Made by a program: the position numbers and the translations under genes. Shown here one piece after another: positions 37,151 through 45,174 of a stretch of 64,000 nt of DNA. The notes beneath the pieces were generated by a model. The model worked only from the letters and a program-made list of their open reading frames with translations, searched no databases and was not told the origin of the DNA. The DNA comes from Janthinobacterium lividum PAMC 25724 (GTDB taxonomy: Bacteria > Pseudomonadota > Gammaproteobacteria > Burkholderiales > Burkholderiaceae_D): positions 1 through 64,000 of the forward strand of contig AHHB01000014.1 in NCBI GenBank assembly GCA_000242815.2, in the 5' to 3' direction. Within the stretch, counting starts at the first letter, position 1, and the number at the start of each line of letters is the position of its first letter.

Positions 37151-39616
37151 ATGCGACAACACCTGAACTCTTCCACCGCGCGCATGGCCGCCGGCATCCT
37201 GGCCAGCGCCGTGCTGTCGGCCCTGTATGCGCGCGGCGGCGCCGGCTGGTTGCTGGGCTTCGTGATGCTGGTGCCGTGGCTGCTCACGCTGAACGCCAGC
37301 CGCTCGCTGGCGGCCACGCTGGGCTGGGCCTATTTGATGTCGCTGGCCTTCACGGCGGCCGTCTTCCCCTGGTTCGGCACCGCGCTCGGACGCTATACGC
37401 AGGTCGGCGCGACCACTGGCCTGGCCGTGCTGCTGCTGGCCGCGCCCTTGTTCCAGCCGCAGTTCCTCGTGTTCGCGCTGGTGCGCCATGCGAGTGGACG
37501 CGGGTACGGTCCGCTGTGGCGCGCGCTGGCGGCTGCTGCGGCCTGGGTGGCGGCGGAATGGTTGCTGCCCAAGCTGCTCGGCGACACGCTCGGTCACGGC
37601 CTGTATCCATCGCCATTGATGCGCCAGGGCGCCGCCGTGGGGGGCGCTGCAGGCTTGACCGTACTGCTGTTGCTGGCCAATGAAGGCGTGGTGGTGGCGC
37701 TGACGCGGCGGCGCGATGGCTGGCGCGCGATCGCCCGCCCGCTCGCCTTGTCCGCACTGGGACCGCTGCTGCTGGCCGGCTACGGGCTGGCGGTGCTCGC
37801 GGACAGCGGCGGCAACAGCGACGCCGTCGTCGCCAAGCCGCTGCGCGTGGGCCTGGTCCAGGCGAACATGGTGGACTATGAAGGCATGCGCCGACAAAAG
37901 GGCACCCGTGCCGTGGTGCAGGAAGTGCTCGCGACGCACTTTGCCATGAGCTATGACGCGGTGGTGCGGCGCCATGCGCAGGTGGTGCTGTGGTCGGAGA
38001 CCGCCTATCCCACCACCTTCGGCCACCCCAAAAGCGCAGCCGGTGCGGATTTCGACCGCGAGATCCTCGCCAACGTCCGCGCCTCAGGCGTGCCCTTCGT
38101 GTTCGGCACCTACGACAGCGACAGCGACGGTGAATACAACGCGGCCGCCTTCGTGCAGCCCGACGCCGGCCTGACGGGCTTGTATCGCAAGACGCGCCTG
38201 TTCCCCTTCACCGAATACGTGCCGGCCTGGCTGGACGGGCCGCGCCTGCGCAATCTGCTGCCGTGGACCGGCAACTGGCGCGCGGGCAATGGCGCGCGCG
38301 TGTTCCCGCTGCGTTTGGCCGATGGCCGCGAGATCCCGGTGCTGCCGCTGATCTGCCTCGACGACGTCGATGCCGACCTGGCGCTCACCGGCGCCCGGCT
38401 GGGAGCGCAGGCCATCGTCACCATGTCGAACGATTCCTGGTTCAGCTCCGATCCCGAGGGCGCGCGCCTGCACCAGACGGTGGCGGCGTTTCGCAGCATC
38501 GAAACACGGCTGGCGCAGGTGCGCGTCACCACCAACGGCTACAGCGCGGTGTTCGACGCCACCGGCGCCGTGCTGGCCGGCACCAGCATGGGCGTGCCCG
38601 CGCTGGTGATCGCCGACCTTGTGCCGAGCCGGCCGGCGCCGACCTTGATGGTCCGGTGGGGCGACTGGGTGGGACGAGCCGCTAGCGTGTTGCTGCTGTT
38701 GCTGGCGGCCAGGGCGGCCATTCCCTCGTGGCGTGCACCAGCAGCGGACGCGCAGTCGCCTGCCATGCGTTTCCCGGTCAGGGTAGCGGTGTTGCCGCCG
38801 GCGGCGCGGCTGGCCGCAGCGCTGCTGCGCACCTTGGCGCGCGCAGGCTTGCTCGGCATCTGTGTGGCGCTGCTGCTCAACGAACCGTTGCGGACCAACA
38901 CGCTGGCACAGATCCGCCTGTTCTCGGGCCTGTTTCTCGCGCCGGAGATCGCCTCGTGGTGCGTGCTGCTGGCGTTTGCCGCGCAGGCCTCGATCAGCGA
39001 TACGGCCTTGGTGCTGAGCCGCGGCGCGCAGCGCATCGAACTTGCGCTGAGCGAGATTGCCTCGGTCGAGTTGTGGCGCTTGCAGACTCCTGCCGCCGGC
39101 GTCGCGTTGCGCTTGGTCTCGGGGCAGCGCTGGCACTACGGGCTGGCGCTGGCCAACCCGCTCGCCTTCGCCGCAGCGCTGGCCGGCGCTGGCGGTGCGC
39201 GGGAGCCCGAGTACTCCGGCGCGGTGATGTGCGTGTATGCGCGCGCCCGCCTGGCGCTGCGTCAACGCAAGCTCGACCTGCCGCTGGCCAAGTTCGTCCT
39301 GCTGCCGCTGGCACTGGCGATACCCGCCTTCCATTTGCATCAGCATATCGCCTACGGCAGCGCCTTCGGCGAGTACTACAGCTACGGCCTGAAGGCTTAC
39401 CTGCTGGCTTTCTCGCTGTGGTGGGCGGCCTGGTCGATCGGCGTCTCCCTGAGCGCGGCCTTGCTGCGCCTGGCGATTGAAATTGGCACGCTGTTAGCGG
39501 CGCTGCTGCGTCCGGGACTAGCTATTGAAGTGCGCGGCTGGCTGGAGCGCGCCAGCCGCCTGGCGCTGTATCTCGGCCTGCCCGGCTGGCTGCTGGCGAA
39601 CCTGTATGGCGCATAA
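37151..39616 (+). CDS. Apolipoprotein N-acyltransferase-like protein with long C-terminal membrane extension
   Basis: An 821-residue protein, against about 500 for Lnt. The first part has about six membrane helices (about residues 10-215). A nitrilase domain (about 230-490) follows and retains the Lnt catalytic residues: Glu near 283 (LWSETAYPT), Lys near 346 (LYRKTRLFPFTEYVP) and Cys near 403 (LICLDDVDAD). After it come four more hydrophobic helices (about 510-535, 560-590, 600-625, 720-800) around a soluble region (about 625-690) that reads like a bacterial PH-type domain (IELALSEIASVELW, then LRLVSGQRWHYGLALA). Lnt transfers an acyl chain to lipoprotein N-termini. This paralogue, beside an exported SGNH hydrolase, may acylate a special substrate. 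Confidence 0.8.
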   Translation: MRQHLNSSTARMAAGILASAVLSALYARGGAGWLLGFVMLVPWLLTLNASRSLAATLGWAYLMSLAFTAAVFPWFGTALGRYTQVGATTGLAVLLLAAPLFQPQFLVFALVRHASGRGYGPLWRALAAAAAWVAAEWLLPKLLGDTLGHGLYPSPLMRQGAAVGGAAGLTVLLLLANEGVVVALTRRRDGWRAIARPLALSALGPLLLAGYGLAVLADSGGNSDAVVAKPLRVGLVQANMVDYEGMRRQKGTRAVVQEVLATHFAMSYDAVVRRHAQVVLWSETAYPTTFGHPKSAAGADFDREILANVRASGVPFVFGTYDSDSDGEYNAAAFVQPDAGLTGLYRKTRLFPFTEYVPAWLDGPRLRNLLPWTGNWRAGNGARVFPLRLADGREIPVLPLICLDDVDADLALTGARLGAQAIVTMSNDSWFSSDPEGARLHQTVAAFRSIETRLAQVRVTTNGYSAVFDATGAVLAGTSMGVPALVIADLVPSRPAPTLMVRWGDWVGRAASVLLLLLAARAAIPSWRAPAADAQSPAMRFPVRVAVLPPAARLAAALLRTLARAGLLGICVALLLNEPLRTNTLAQIRLFSGLFLAPEIASWCVLLAFAAQASISDTALVLSRGAQRIELALSEIASVELWRLQTPAAGVALRLVSGQRWHYGLALANPLAFAAALAGAGGAREPEYSGAVMCVYARARLALRQRKLDLPLAKFVLLPLALAIPAFHLHQHIAYGSAFGEYYSYGLKAYLLAFSLWWAAWSIGVSLSAALLRLAIEIGTLLAALLRPGLAIEVRGWLERASRLALYLGLPGWLLANLYGA

Positions 39617-39782
39617 GGGGCGATGCTCGCTGTTTTTATAGCGATTTTTTCGCCACCATTGGCCTGCCCTGCTTGTGCGACGTCGGCTTCGGTAGCTGCC
39701 TGCTGACGGCGCAGGTTCACTTCGACTAGCCCACGCCTCAGCTCAGGGGTTTGAGGTGCAGTTCGAGGCGTGTGCGCTTTTA

Positions 39783-39846
39783 GCGGAGGGATAAGGGAAT
39801 AGCCGACCAGAAGATGCTGCTGATTTTCCGCACGTTTTACCGAGGT
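39783..39846. repeat. Left copy of a diverged 65-bp direct repeat flanking hipBA
   Basis: By eye this is about three quarters identical to 41609-41673, ending in the shared ACCGAGGT. Both copies read a similar minus-strand peptide (TSVKR followed by Glu-rich text), so they come from one ancestral, possibly coding, sequence. The two copies bracket the hipBA module. Confidence 0.65.
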
Positions 39847-39892
39847 TAAGATACTGGCCATTTTCGCGTTAGTGTCCGCTGCGCAGCACTGG

Positions 39893-41239
39893 TCAGGCTG
39901 GCGGCATCCGTTGAAGGGCAGCTGCTGCATCAAGCAGGCCGTCCAGAATTCTGTCGGCTACCTTTTCCGAAAACCCCACAGGCAGTTCGCTGCGGACCTT
40001 TTCTACGATGGTGGGTGTGCGGGCAATGAAATCGAGCAGGAGCGGTTCGGCGTGCGCGCCATAGCCGACCGCTTTTGCAGTGCTATTGAAGTGTCGCCGC
40101 TGTATGCCATGCGCGAGGTAGTGCCGGTTGCTTCCGAGTAGTGCCATCGCCATCTTGAGCTTGCGTTCGGACCACTGGTTTGGGCCAGGGCCGATCACAG
40201 GGTAGCCGGACATCACATCATAGATGGGCGTCAGCTTGAACCGGCCGGCACCAGCCAAGAGCTGGATACTGAAGTTCTTGGCATGGCCATCGGGTGCGCG
40301 CAGCATCCAGAACAGAAGTTGGGAGGCCATCAGCGTGTGCATGTCGGCAGCGCTTTGCTGTGATTGCTGCAGCAGGGTAAACATCTGTTTTAACCCCGGT
40401 CCACCGTCATTTTCGTATTTCAGCAGCGGTGATGTTCCCGTCGCCTGGCAAAAATCCTCCTGAACCAGCCGGAACAGCTGCTTGCCATCGCTTGATCGCA
40501 CGCGGTCAAAACGCTCAACGACGAGTACCCGTTGCGCGCCGAACGTCGCAATCTGGGCGTTTGCCGTGGGCAGTCCATACTCCTTGAACAGCCGCAGGCA
40601 TAGCCACTCGTTATCGACCGACGTGCTGAAGTCGGCTTTTTTCCCGCCTACCATCCCGATCGGAAGCTTGAAGATGTGCGTTGTGGGCGTCGCGCCACGC
40701 GGCTTCATCCATTTCCCATCCCACCACAAGAAGGCGTCTTTTTCTTGTGCGCCAGCGAGCGAAATGCGGAAATCATCGTCTGCATCATCGGTGGCGCCGT
40801 GTCGCTCCGAGCTGACCACTTCCAGCAAGTGCCGCTCGATGTTTTCCTCGTCAAGGGCGATGCCATCGACCTGGGCCAGCCCTTCCGGTTTGCCGCCTTC
40901 GGGCAGCAGCTGCAAGGCGCCGACGCAGTCCCGGCCGATAGCCGCGAGCAAGTCGAACGGTTCGAGCGAGCCTGTCTTGAAGCGGGTCGCAACGCGTTTG
41001 CGAATGATGTCACTGTCCGGCAGCAAGCCCTCAAAGTAGTTTGCAACACGGGCACCCTTGAGTGGTTCATTGCGTAGATTGAACGGCAGCGACAGCGAGA
41101 TCGGGCGCCCGAGCTTTGAGCTTTGCCAGGACGCATCGTACTGGAGTTCGGAGTCGCCGTTGGCCTTGACCGTCCAGCGTCCTACATAGTCGCCATTTGC
41201 CCAAAGATGGAGCGTCTGGCTGTGTGAGCGGCGGCCCAT
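39893..41239 (-). CDS. hipA: HipA-type serine/threonine kinase toxin
   Basis: A 448-residue HipA-like toxin. HipA kinases phosphorylate glutamyl-tRNA synthetase or related targets and trigger growth arrest. The start is the ATG at 41239, three bases after the hipB stop. The N-terminal part (about 1-150) carries the HipA N-lobe (SLSLPF, NYFEGLLPD). The kinase core includes THIFKLPIG, the VVERFDR region, DGHAKNFSIQ (catalytic Asp and Asn) and IYDVMSGYP (the metal-binding Asp). All key residues seem present, so the toxin is likely active. Gene order hipB-hipA is standard. The module borders the integrated element but lies outside its attachment repeat. Confidence 0.93.
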   Translation of the reverse strand: MGRRSHSQTLHLWANGDYVGRWTVKANGDSELQYDASWQSSKLGRPISLSLPFNLRNEPLKGARVANYFEGLLPDSDIIRKRVATRFKTGSLEPFDLLAAIGRDCVGALQLLPEGGKPEGLAQVDGIALDEENIERHLLEVVSSERHGATDDADDDFRISLAGAQEKDAFLWWDGKWMKPRGATPTTHIFKLPIGMVGGKKADFSTSVDNEWLCLRLFKEYGLPTANAQIATFGAQRVLVVERFDRVRSSDGKQLFRLVQEDFCQATGTSPLLKYENDGGPGLKQMFTLLQQSQQSAADMHTLMASQLLFWMLRAPDGHAKNFSIQLLAGAGRFKLTPIYDVMSGYPVIGPGPNQWSERKLKMAMALLGSNRHYLAHGIQRRHFNSTAKAVGYGAHAEPLLLDFIARTPTIVEKVRSELPVGFSEKVADRILDGLLDAAAALQRMPPA

Positions 41240-41241
41240 AG

Positions 41242-41505
41242 CTACCACTCGGCCGAATTGCTTGTGGCGGATGTATCGCGCTCGCCCAACTGCAGCTCTA
41301 GCTCGAGCGCGGAGCACCAGCTGAGTAACTGCTTGACGCTGATTTCGTCAGGATGACTCTCCAGGTAGGAGATGCGATTCTGGCTCAAGCCGACGCGCGT
41401 GCCTACAGTCGCCTGGGTGATCTTATGCCGTTTGCGGGTCGATGCGAGCAACTGGCCGAGCTGCGACGCCGTGAGGAGACGGTGGGTGGTAGGCGAGAAG
41501 GACAT
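41242..41505 (-). CDS. hipB: HipB-type antitoxin and autorepressor (XRE HTH)
   Basis: An 87-residue XRE-family helix-turn-helix protein (about residues 18-65: TQATVGTRVGLSQNRISYLES). It should bind HipA and repress the operon. A run of four phased operator-like palindromes lies directly upstream of its start at 41505. The C-terminal tail is short and polar, as in antitoxins cleared by proteases. The two-base gap to hipA fits a two-gene operon with coupled translation. Confidence 0.92.
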   Translation of the reverse strand: MSFSPTTHRLLTASQLGQLLASTRKRHKITQATVGTRVGLSQNRISYLESHPDEISVKQLLSWCSALELELQLGERDTSATSNSAEW

Positions 41506-41511
41506 GTGTAG

Positions 41512-41606
41512 TATCCGTTATTCAGATATATCAATATTATCTGAAATGCAGATAAAGTCAAGATATCTGAATAACGGATGTGTCAGAAATAGCTGAGGGA
41601 CAGATA
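41512..41606. promoter_or_regulatory. Four phased HipB operator candidates
   Basis: Seventeen-base sites of the form TATCY-N7-RGATA lie at 41512-41528, 41538-41554, 41564-41580 and 41590-41606, each beginning exactly 26 bases after the last (about two and a half helical turns). The fourth has a weakened left half (TAGCT), and the third ends GATG. Site 1 and site 3 are mirror images, forming a 17-bp perfect inverted repeat (41513-41529 with 41563-41579). The E. coli hip operator is known as TATCC-N8-GGATA, so the match is close. The array starts 7 bases from the hipB start. Confidence 0.8.
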
Positions 41607-41608
41607 AA

Positions 41609-41673
41609 GCGGGGAAGAGATAAGGAACAGTTGGCCGGAAGATGCTGCAGATTTCCTCGCGCTTCACCGAGGT
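41609..41673. repeat. Right copy of the diverged 65-bp direct repeat flanking hipBA
   Basis: The partner of 39783-39846, in the same orientation. It begins three bases after the fourth operator, so the repeat pair encloses the whole hipBA unit with its control region. Confidence 0.65.
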
Positions 41674-41683
41674 ATGCGAGGCA

Positions 41684-41717
41684 CCAAGGCCGACTGTCAA
41701 GCGACGGTCGGCCTTGG
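41684..41717. other. Hairpin of unknown role
   Basis: An 11-bp perfect stem (41684-41694 with 41707-41717) with no T run on either side. It could be a factor-dependent terminator or an insertion-sequence scar. Confidence 0.5.
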
Positions 41718-41867
41718 CTGTTCAATCAGTCGTAGAAAGTGTATTCAGTCTCGTCCGGTTGGAGTTTCAGCAGAAGTCCGGTGTACTTTGCCTGAAAAAT
41801 CGCGGCGCTGATCGACACTACAAAGAATAGTGCAGTAATCGCGAGAATGTCCGCCCATTCGCCCAAA

Positions 41868-41899
41868 AGAAAAGGGCTTACATCTCTGTAAGCCCTTGA
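41868..41899 (-). terminator. Displaced terminator of tRNA-Thr
   Basis: Read on the minus strand, an 11-bp perfect stem (41887-41897 with 41872-41882) is followed by a T-rich tract. It lies just outside the left attachment repeat, where the tRNA-Thr terminator would have been before integration. Confidence 0.7.
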
Positions 41900-41905
41900 T
41901 ATTCT

Positions 41906-41952
41906 TGGTGCCGACTGCCGGTTTCGAACTGGCCACCTGATGATTACAAATC
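41906..41952. repeat. Left attachment repeat (partial tRNA-Thr copy)
   Basis: Forty-seven bases identical to 53412-53458. They correspond to the CCA end, T arm and anticodon region of tRNA-Thr(TGT) on the minus strand. The copy stops after the anticodon, so it is not a functional tRNA. It marks one junction of the integrated element. Confidence 0.92.
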
Positions 41953-42081
41953 GTTGGGATTTTTATTTCCGATAGTTTCCCATCCATATTGAAAAGTATC
42001 TCTGTCATAGTGGGAACTGCATTTTTTGTCATATTGCCAGCGACCAGGCTTGCCGATGTTTTCCCTTAATTTGATAGAATC

Positions 42082-42100
42082 TGCCTACACAGTGCCTACA
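42082..42100 (+). repeat. Left integrase arm-type site candidate
   Basis: TGCCTACACAGTGCCTACA is a tandem pair of TGCCTACA separated by three bases, 130 bases inside the left attachment repeat and 29 bases before the integrase start. The same sequence with one change is near the other end (53315-53333), the pattern expected of integrase arm-binding sites. Confidence 0.65.
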
Positions 42101-42128
42101 TGGCGCATACACAAGGGGGAGAAGACAG

Positions 42129-43436
42129 GTGGCGAAAGTTAATTTCACGGCTGACCGGGTGGCCGTATTTCAATGCGAGGTCGGCAAGCAGCAGAGCATC
42201 ATGTGGGACGCGAAAACGCCAGGCTTGGGACTGCGCGTGACCGCCGCCGGCGCGCGCTCTTACGTCTTCGAAACTCGCCTGGGGGGCAAAACCATCCGCA
42301 TCACCATTGGCGACGTCCGGACGTGGACGGTAGGAAAGGCGCAGGCGGAGGCCACGCGCCACAAGGCGCAGACCGACCAAGGCATCGACCCGCGCCAGGT
42401 GCGTGCTGAACAGCATGCAGCGCAGGTGGCAGTAAAGGTCGAGACAGCGGCCGCCGCTTTGCGGGATTCCGTTACCCTCGGTACCGTTTGGCCTGTCTAC
42501 GTCGCGGAGCGCACGCCACACTGGGGTGAGCATCAAATTTCGGCGCATCGAAAAATCATTCAGGCTGGCGGGGAGGGGCGCAAGCGTAGCCCAAAGCCGA
42601 CCAAAGCGGGCCCACTTTCCGACCTTGCCGCCGAGCGCCTTGTCGACCTGAACGATGCGCGAATCGAGGCATGGGCGAAAGTCGAAGCTCAGACCCGGCC
42701 GTCCAGCGCGCGACTGGCTATGCGTCTGCTGAAAGCCTTTTTGAACTGGTGTACGGCCCACCCGCACTATTCGGGCATTGTAACCAGAAACGCAGCCAAA
42801 AGCGCCAAGGCGCGCGAAATACTCGGCAAACCGAAGGTGAAGCACGACCTGCTGCAGCGCGAGCAACTGAAGGCATGGTTCGGTGAGGTCCGAAAGATAG
42901 GCAATCCGGTCATCGCCGCCTACCTGCAGACTCTGCTACTGATTGGGGCTCGCCGCGAAGAGGTGGCCGGGCTGCGCTGGACCGACGTCGATTTTCAGTG
43001 GGGCAGCATGAAGCTGGGAGACAAGGTAGAGGATTTCCGCATGGTGCCGCTGACGCCCTATGTCGCGCACTTGCTCGCCGCTCTGCCGCGCCGCAATGAG
43101 TGGGTATTTAGCAGCCCTAGCGCCGAGTCGGGCAAGCTGGCCGAGCCACGCATTGCCCATAACGAGGCGGTGGCCGCCGCCGGCTTGCCGCACCTGACCT
43201 TGCACGGCCTGCGCCGCAGCTTCGCAACATTAAGCGAGTGGACCGAGACGCCGGCCGGCATCGCTGCGCAAATTCAAGGCCATGCGCCCCAAGGCGTCCG
43301 CGAACAGAACTACATCCGCCGCCCACTGGACCTGCTACGGAAATGGCACGTTAAAATAGAAGAGTGGATGTTGGAACAAGCGGCAATCCAGTTTCAACCA
43401 GCGCCAGCAGCATTACGCCTGGTCCCGGCCGCCTGA
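42129..43436 (+). CDS. int: Tyrosine recombinase (integrase) of the tRNA-Thr element
   Basis: A 435-residue integrase of the P4-like DUF4102 type. It starts at a GTG at 42129 behind GGGGAG. Residues about 5-95 form the DUF4102 N-terminal domain, 110-215 the SAM-like core-binding domain and 235-420 the catalytic domain. The catalytic set is present: Arg in GARREEVAGLRW (near 275), HGLRR near 359, His in QGHAP near 384 and Tyr 395 in NYIRRPL. It catalyses integration into and excision from the tRNA gene. The gene sits at the end away from the intact tRNA, reading inward. Confidence 0.95.
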   Translation: MAKVNFTADRVAVFQCEVGKQQSIMWDAKTPGLGLRVTAAGARSYVFETRLGGKTIRITIGDVRTWTVGKAQAEATRHKAQTDQGIDPRQVRAEQHAAQVAVKVETAAAALRDSVTLGTVWPVYVAERTPHWGEHQISAHRKIIQAGGEGRKRSPKPTKAGPLSDLAAERLVDLNDARIEAWAKVEAQTRPSSARLAMRLLKAFLNWCTAHPHYSGIVTRNAAKSAKAREILGKPKVKHDLLQREQLKAWFGEVRKIGNPVIAAYLQTLLLIGARREEVAGLRWTDVDFQWGSMKLGDKVEDFRMVPLTPYVAHLLAALPRRNEWVFSSPSAESGKLAEPRIAHNEAVAAAGLPHLTLHGLRRSFATLSEWTETPAGIAAQIQGHAPQGVREQNYIRRPLDLLRKWHVKIEEWMLEQAAIQFQPAPAALRLVPAA

Positions 43437-43550
43437 CCGCATCAGGCACGATTTACGCTGCCGCCTACCTTTAGCGGGGGAAAAGTCGGCTCCTTCACCG
43501 ACCTGGTTGCAGCACCTATTTTCTGAAGGCGTACACCTGAAGGGGTGACA

Positions 43551-44309
43551 ATGAAATTGCCAATGAAGAGCCGATATACGGTTCCTGAGGCTGCATTCCA
43601 TATTGCTATTTCCACAGGTGAATCTATACGTTCCGACCATATTCTGGATTGGGGCGCGCAAGGTTTGTTTAAACTTTACCTTTCAATGACGCACGTGCAG
43701 GTGCGGCAGGGTACTGAGGTGCTTTCGCTACACCAAGTGCAAGTCGAGATTCGGCCGACCGTTGATGAAGCTGCGCAATTAGCGAGAGGCGGACGTATCA
43801 AAATCTCTACCTGCTGGCACAACGGCCAGGAAGGTAAGTTTGTGCGTCGCAAGAATGCTGAATATGGCGGCGGGTATGTACTGGACAGTTTGTATTTCGA
43901 TGCCAAGTCGATAGTCTTGCGAGGTGACGAATTGAGTACTTTTATTTCAAGTATTCGAGATTCAGCGCAGGCAGTGACGCAAGCTGCTCAAAAATCGGCG
44001 GCATCGCTATTTGTTGAGCAACAGGAAAAAACTTGGCGCGAAAAGGTCCGGGAAATTGCCGATAAGCTGGATGCGCGTGACGCAGAGGCCGGTGCAGAAT
44101 CCAGCAAGGGGGATATGGCGGATAGAGTTGCAAAGATTGCGGAACAGGACGGTATTAGGGGGCCGCATGGCAAGCTTACTGCGGGTAATATCCTGCGCGA
44201 AGCACTGCAGGGCAGGAAATGGACGCGTGCTGCTCGTATTCCTAAAGCAACTAAAGTCGAAGACAACGGCGGGGAGTTCGGGGAGTTCGGGGAATCCGGG
44301 AAATCGTAA
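43551..44309 (+). CDS. Element protein of unknown function
   Basis: A 252-residue protein starting at the ATG at 43551 (AAGGGG site). A GTG two codons upstream is the alternative start. Residues about 1-90 begin with YTVPEAAFHIAISTGE, like the entry helix of a small HTH or DNA-adapter protein. A coiled-coil stretch (about 140-175) and a C-terminal part with GNILREALQG and a Gly-rich repeat (GGEFGEFGESGKS) follow. Not assigned to a family. It is followed by its own terminator. Proteins like it occur beside integrases in P4-like elements, from memory. Confidence 0.65.
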   Translation: MKLPMKSRYTVPEAAFHIAISTGESIRSDHILDWGAQGLFKLYLSMTHVQVRQGTEVLSLHQVQVEIRPTVDEAAQLARGGRIKISTCWHNGQEGKFVRRKNAEYGGGYVLDSLYFDAKSIVLRGDELSTFISSIRDSAQAVTQAAQKSAASLFVEQQEKTWREKVREIADKLDARDAEAGAESSKGDMADRVAKIAEQDGIRGPHGKLTAGNILREALQGRKWTRAARIPKATKVEDNGGEFGEFGESGKS

Positions 44310-44312
44310 AAA

Positions 44313-44326
44313 CGGGAAATTTCCCG
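44313..44326. promoter_or_regulatory. Perfect 14-bp palindrome
   Basis: CGGGAAATTTCCCG lies between the stop at 44309 and the terminator hairpin. It may be an operator, or simply part of the 3' structure of the transcript. Confidence 0.35.
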
Positions 44327-44340
44327 GCAGTTAAAAATTG

Positions 44341-44380
44341 AAAAAAGCCAGCAACCATGAGGGTTTGCTGGCTTTTTGTT
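44341..44380 (+). terminator. Rho-independent terminator after the unknown element protein
   Basis: An 8-bp stem with flanking A and T runs (44347-44354 with 44365-44372) lies downstream of the gene ending at 44309. Confidence 0.88.
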
Positions 44381-44442
44381 TACTCTTGTCGGGAAGTTTT
44401 CCCTACCCTTAAGTGGTGTCATCCATCCACGAAAGGGAAACG

Positions 44443-44664
44443 ATGACAACCGTTCAATTGCCACCAGGGTTAGCTCACGTAGCAAGTGGTCGTGACCACA
44501 TCACCACTCAAGAGTTTGCCCGCGCCATGTGCTGCGCGCCTCAGACAGCGCTGAAAAATCATTGCCTCAAGGGGGAGTGTTACGGCGTGCGGCCCATTAA
44601 GCGCGGGAAACTGCTGCTGTGGCCTGTCGCTGATATTGCTCAAGCTCTGAATTCGGGGGCGTAA
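44443..44664 (+). CDS. AlpA/excisionase-like small HTH protein
   Basis: A 73-residue protein starting at the ATG at 44443 (GAAAGGGA site). The HTH covers about residues 20-65: ITTQEFARAMCCAPQTALKN, then a wing of KRGKLLLWPVADIAQAL, which resembles AlpA-type and phage excisionase proteins. These bind near attachment sites or promoters to switch the integrase to excision. It overlaps the next gene start (TAATG). Confidence 0.72.
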   Translation: MTTVQLPPGLAHVASGRDHITTQEFARAMCCAPQTALKNHCLKGECYGVRPIKRGKLLLWPVADIAQALNSGA

Positions 44665-45062
44665 TGGAGCCGCCCCGTAAGCGCCAAAAACGAGGAAGGC
44701 CCGGCCGCCGCCAAGCAGAACCGGACCTCTTTGAAACAGCAGTACCTGCTGCGCACTCTACCACACCCGTTCGCTTCGCTGGCACGGACAACCCTCGCTA
44801 TCTGCGCGCTTTGCATGCATTGCTGCTGCGCCCGGTACCGCGCGAGCATCTCGACCGTGTGGCAGGCTGCAGTAATGGCCCAGCCCTGATTGCTGCGCTG
44901 CGCGACTTGGGTTTGGGCATGTTTGGCCTGCCATGCACAATGATTCCCGACCATGACCGCGACGGCCAGCCCATCCGGCGCGGCGTCTATCACCTGGCCG
45001 AGACTGGCCGCCGCGCTATTCATGCGTGGATGCGCTCGCGCGACAAGCTGGCGGGTGACTGA
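44664..45062 (+). CDS. Basic winged-helix-like element protein
   Basis: A 132-residue protein with a very basic N-terminus (residues 3-16) and a central winged-helix-like part (about 45-125: LHALLLRPVPREHLDRVAG, SNGPALIAALRDLGLG, then RRGVYHLAETGRRAI). It shares an A with the previous stop, so translation is coupled. It may be a DNA-binding accessory factor for transfer or excision. Function unknown. Confidence 0.6.
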   Translation: MEPPRKRQKRGRPGRRQAEPDLFETAVPAAHSTTPVRFAGTDNPRYLRALHALLLRPVPREHLDRVAGCSNGPALIAALRDLGLGMFGLPCTMIPDHDRDGQPIRRGVYHLAETGRRAIHAWMRSRDKLAGD

Positions 45063-45174
45063 TGCTGAGGACTGTTTGCGCGCGTCTGTTGCTGGCGCTG
45101 CCCTCCTGCCCACCACCGGTACCTGTTGCCGTGATGGCTACGCTACTAGTCTGCGCTGCAGCGCGGGGATGCGC

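Noticed and set aside
39397-39933. Minus-strand frame across the end of the Lnt-like gene
   Set aside because: It overlaps the Lnt-like gene in antisense. The short similarity to the right repeat explains the protein-like part.
41906-41952. Second tRNA-Thr gene
   Set aside because: Only the 3' part through the anticodon is present. It is an attachment duplicate without the D arm and 5' acceptor strand.
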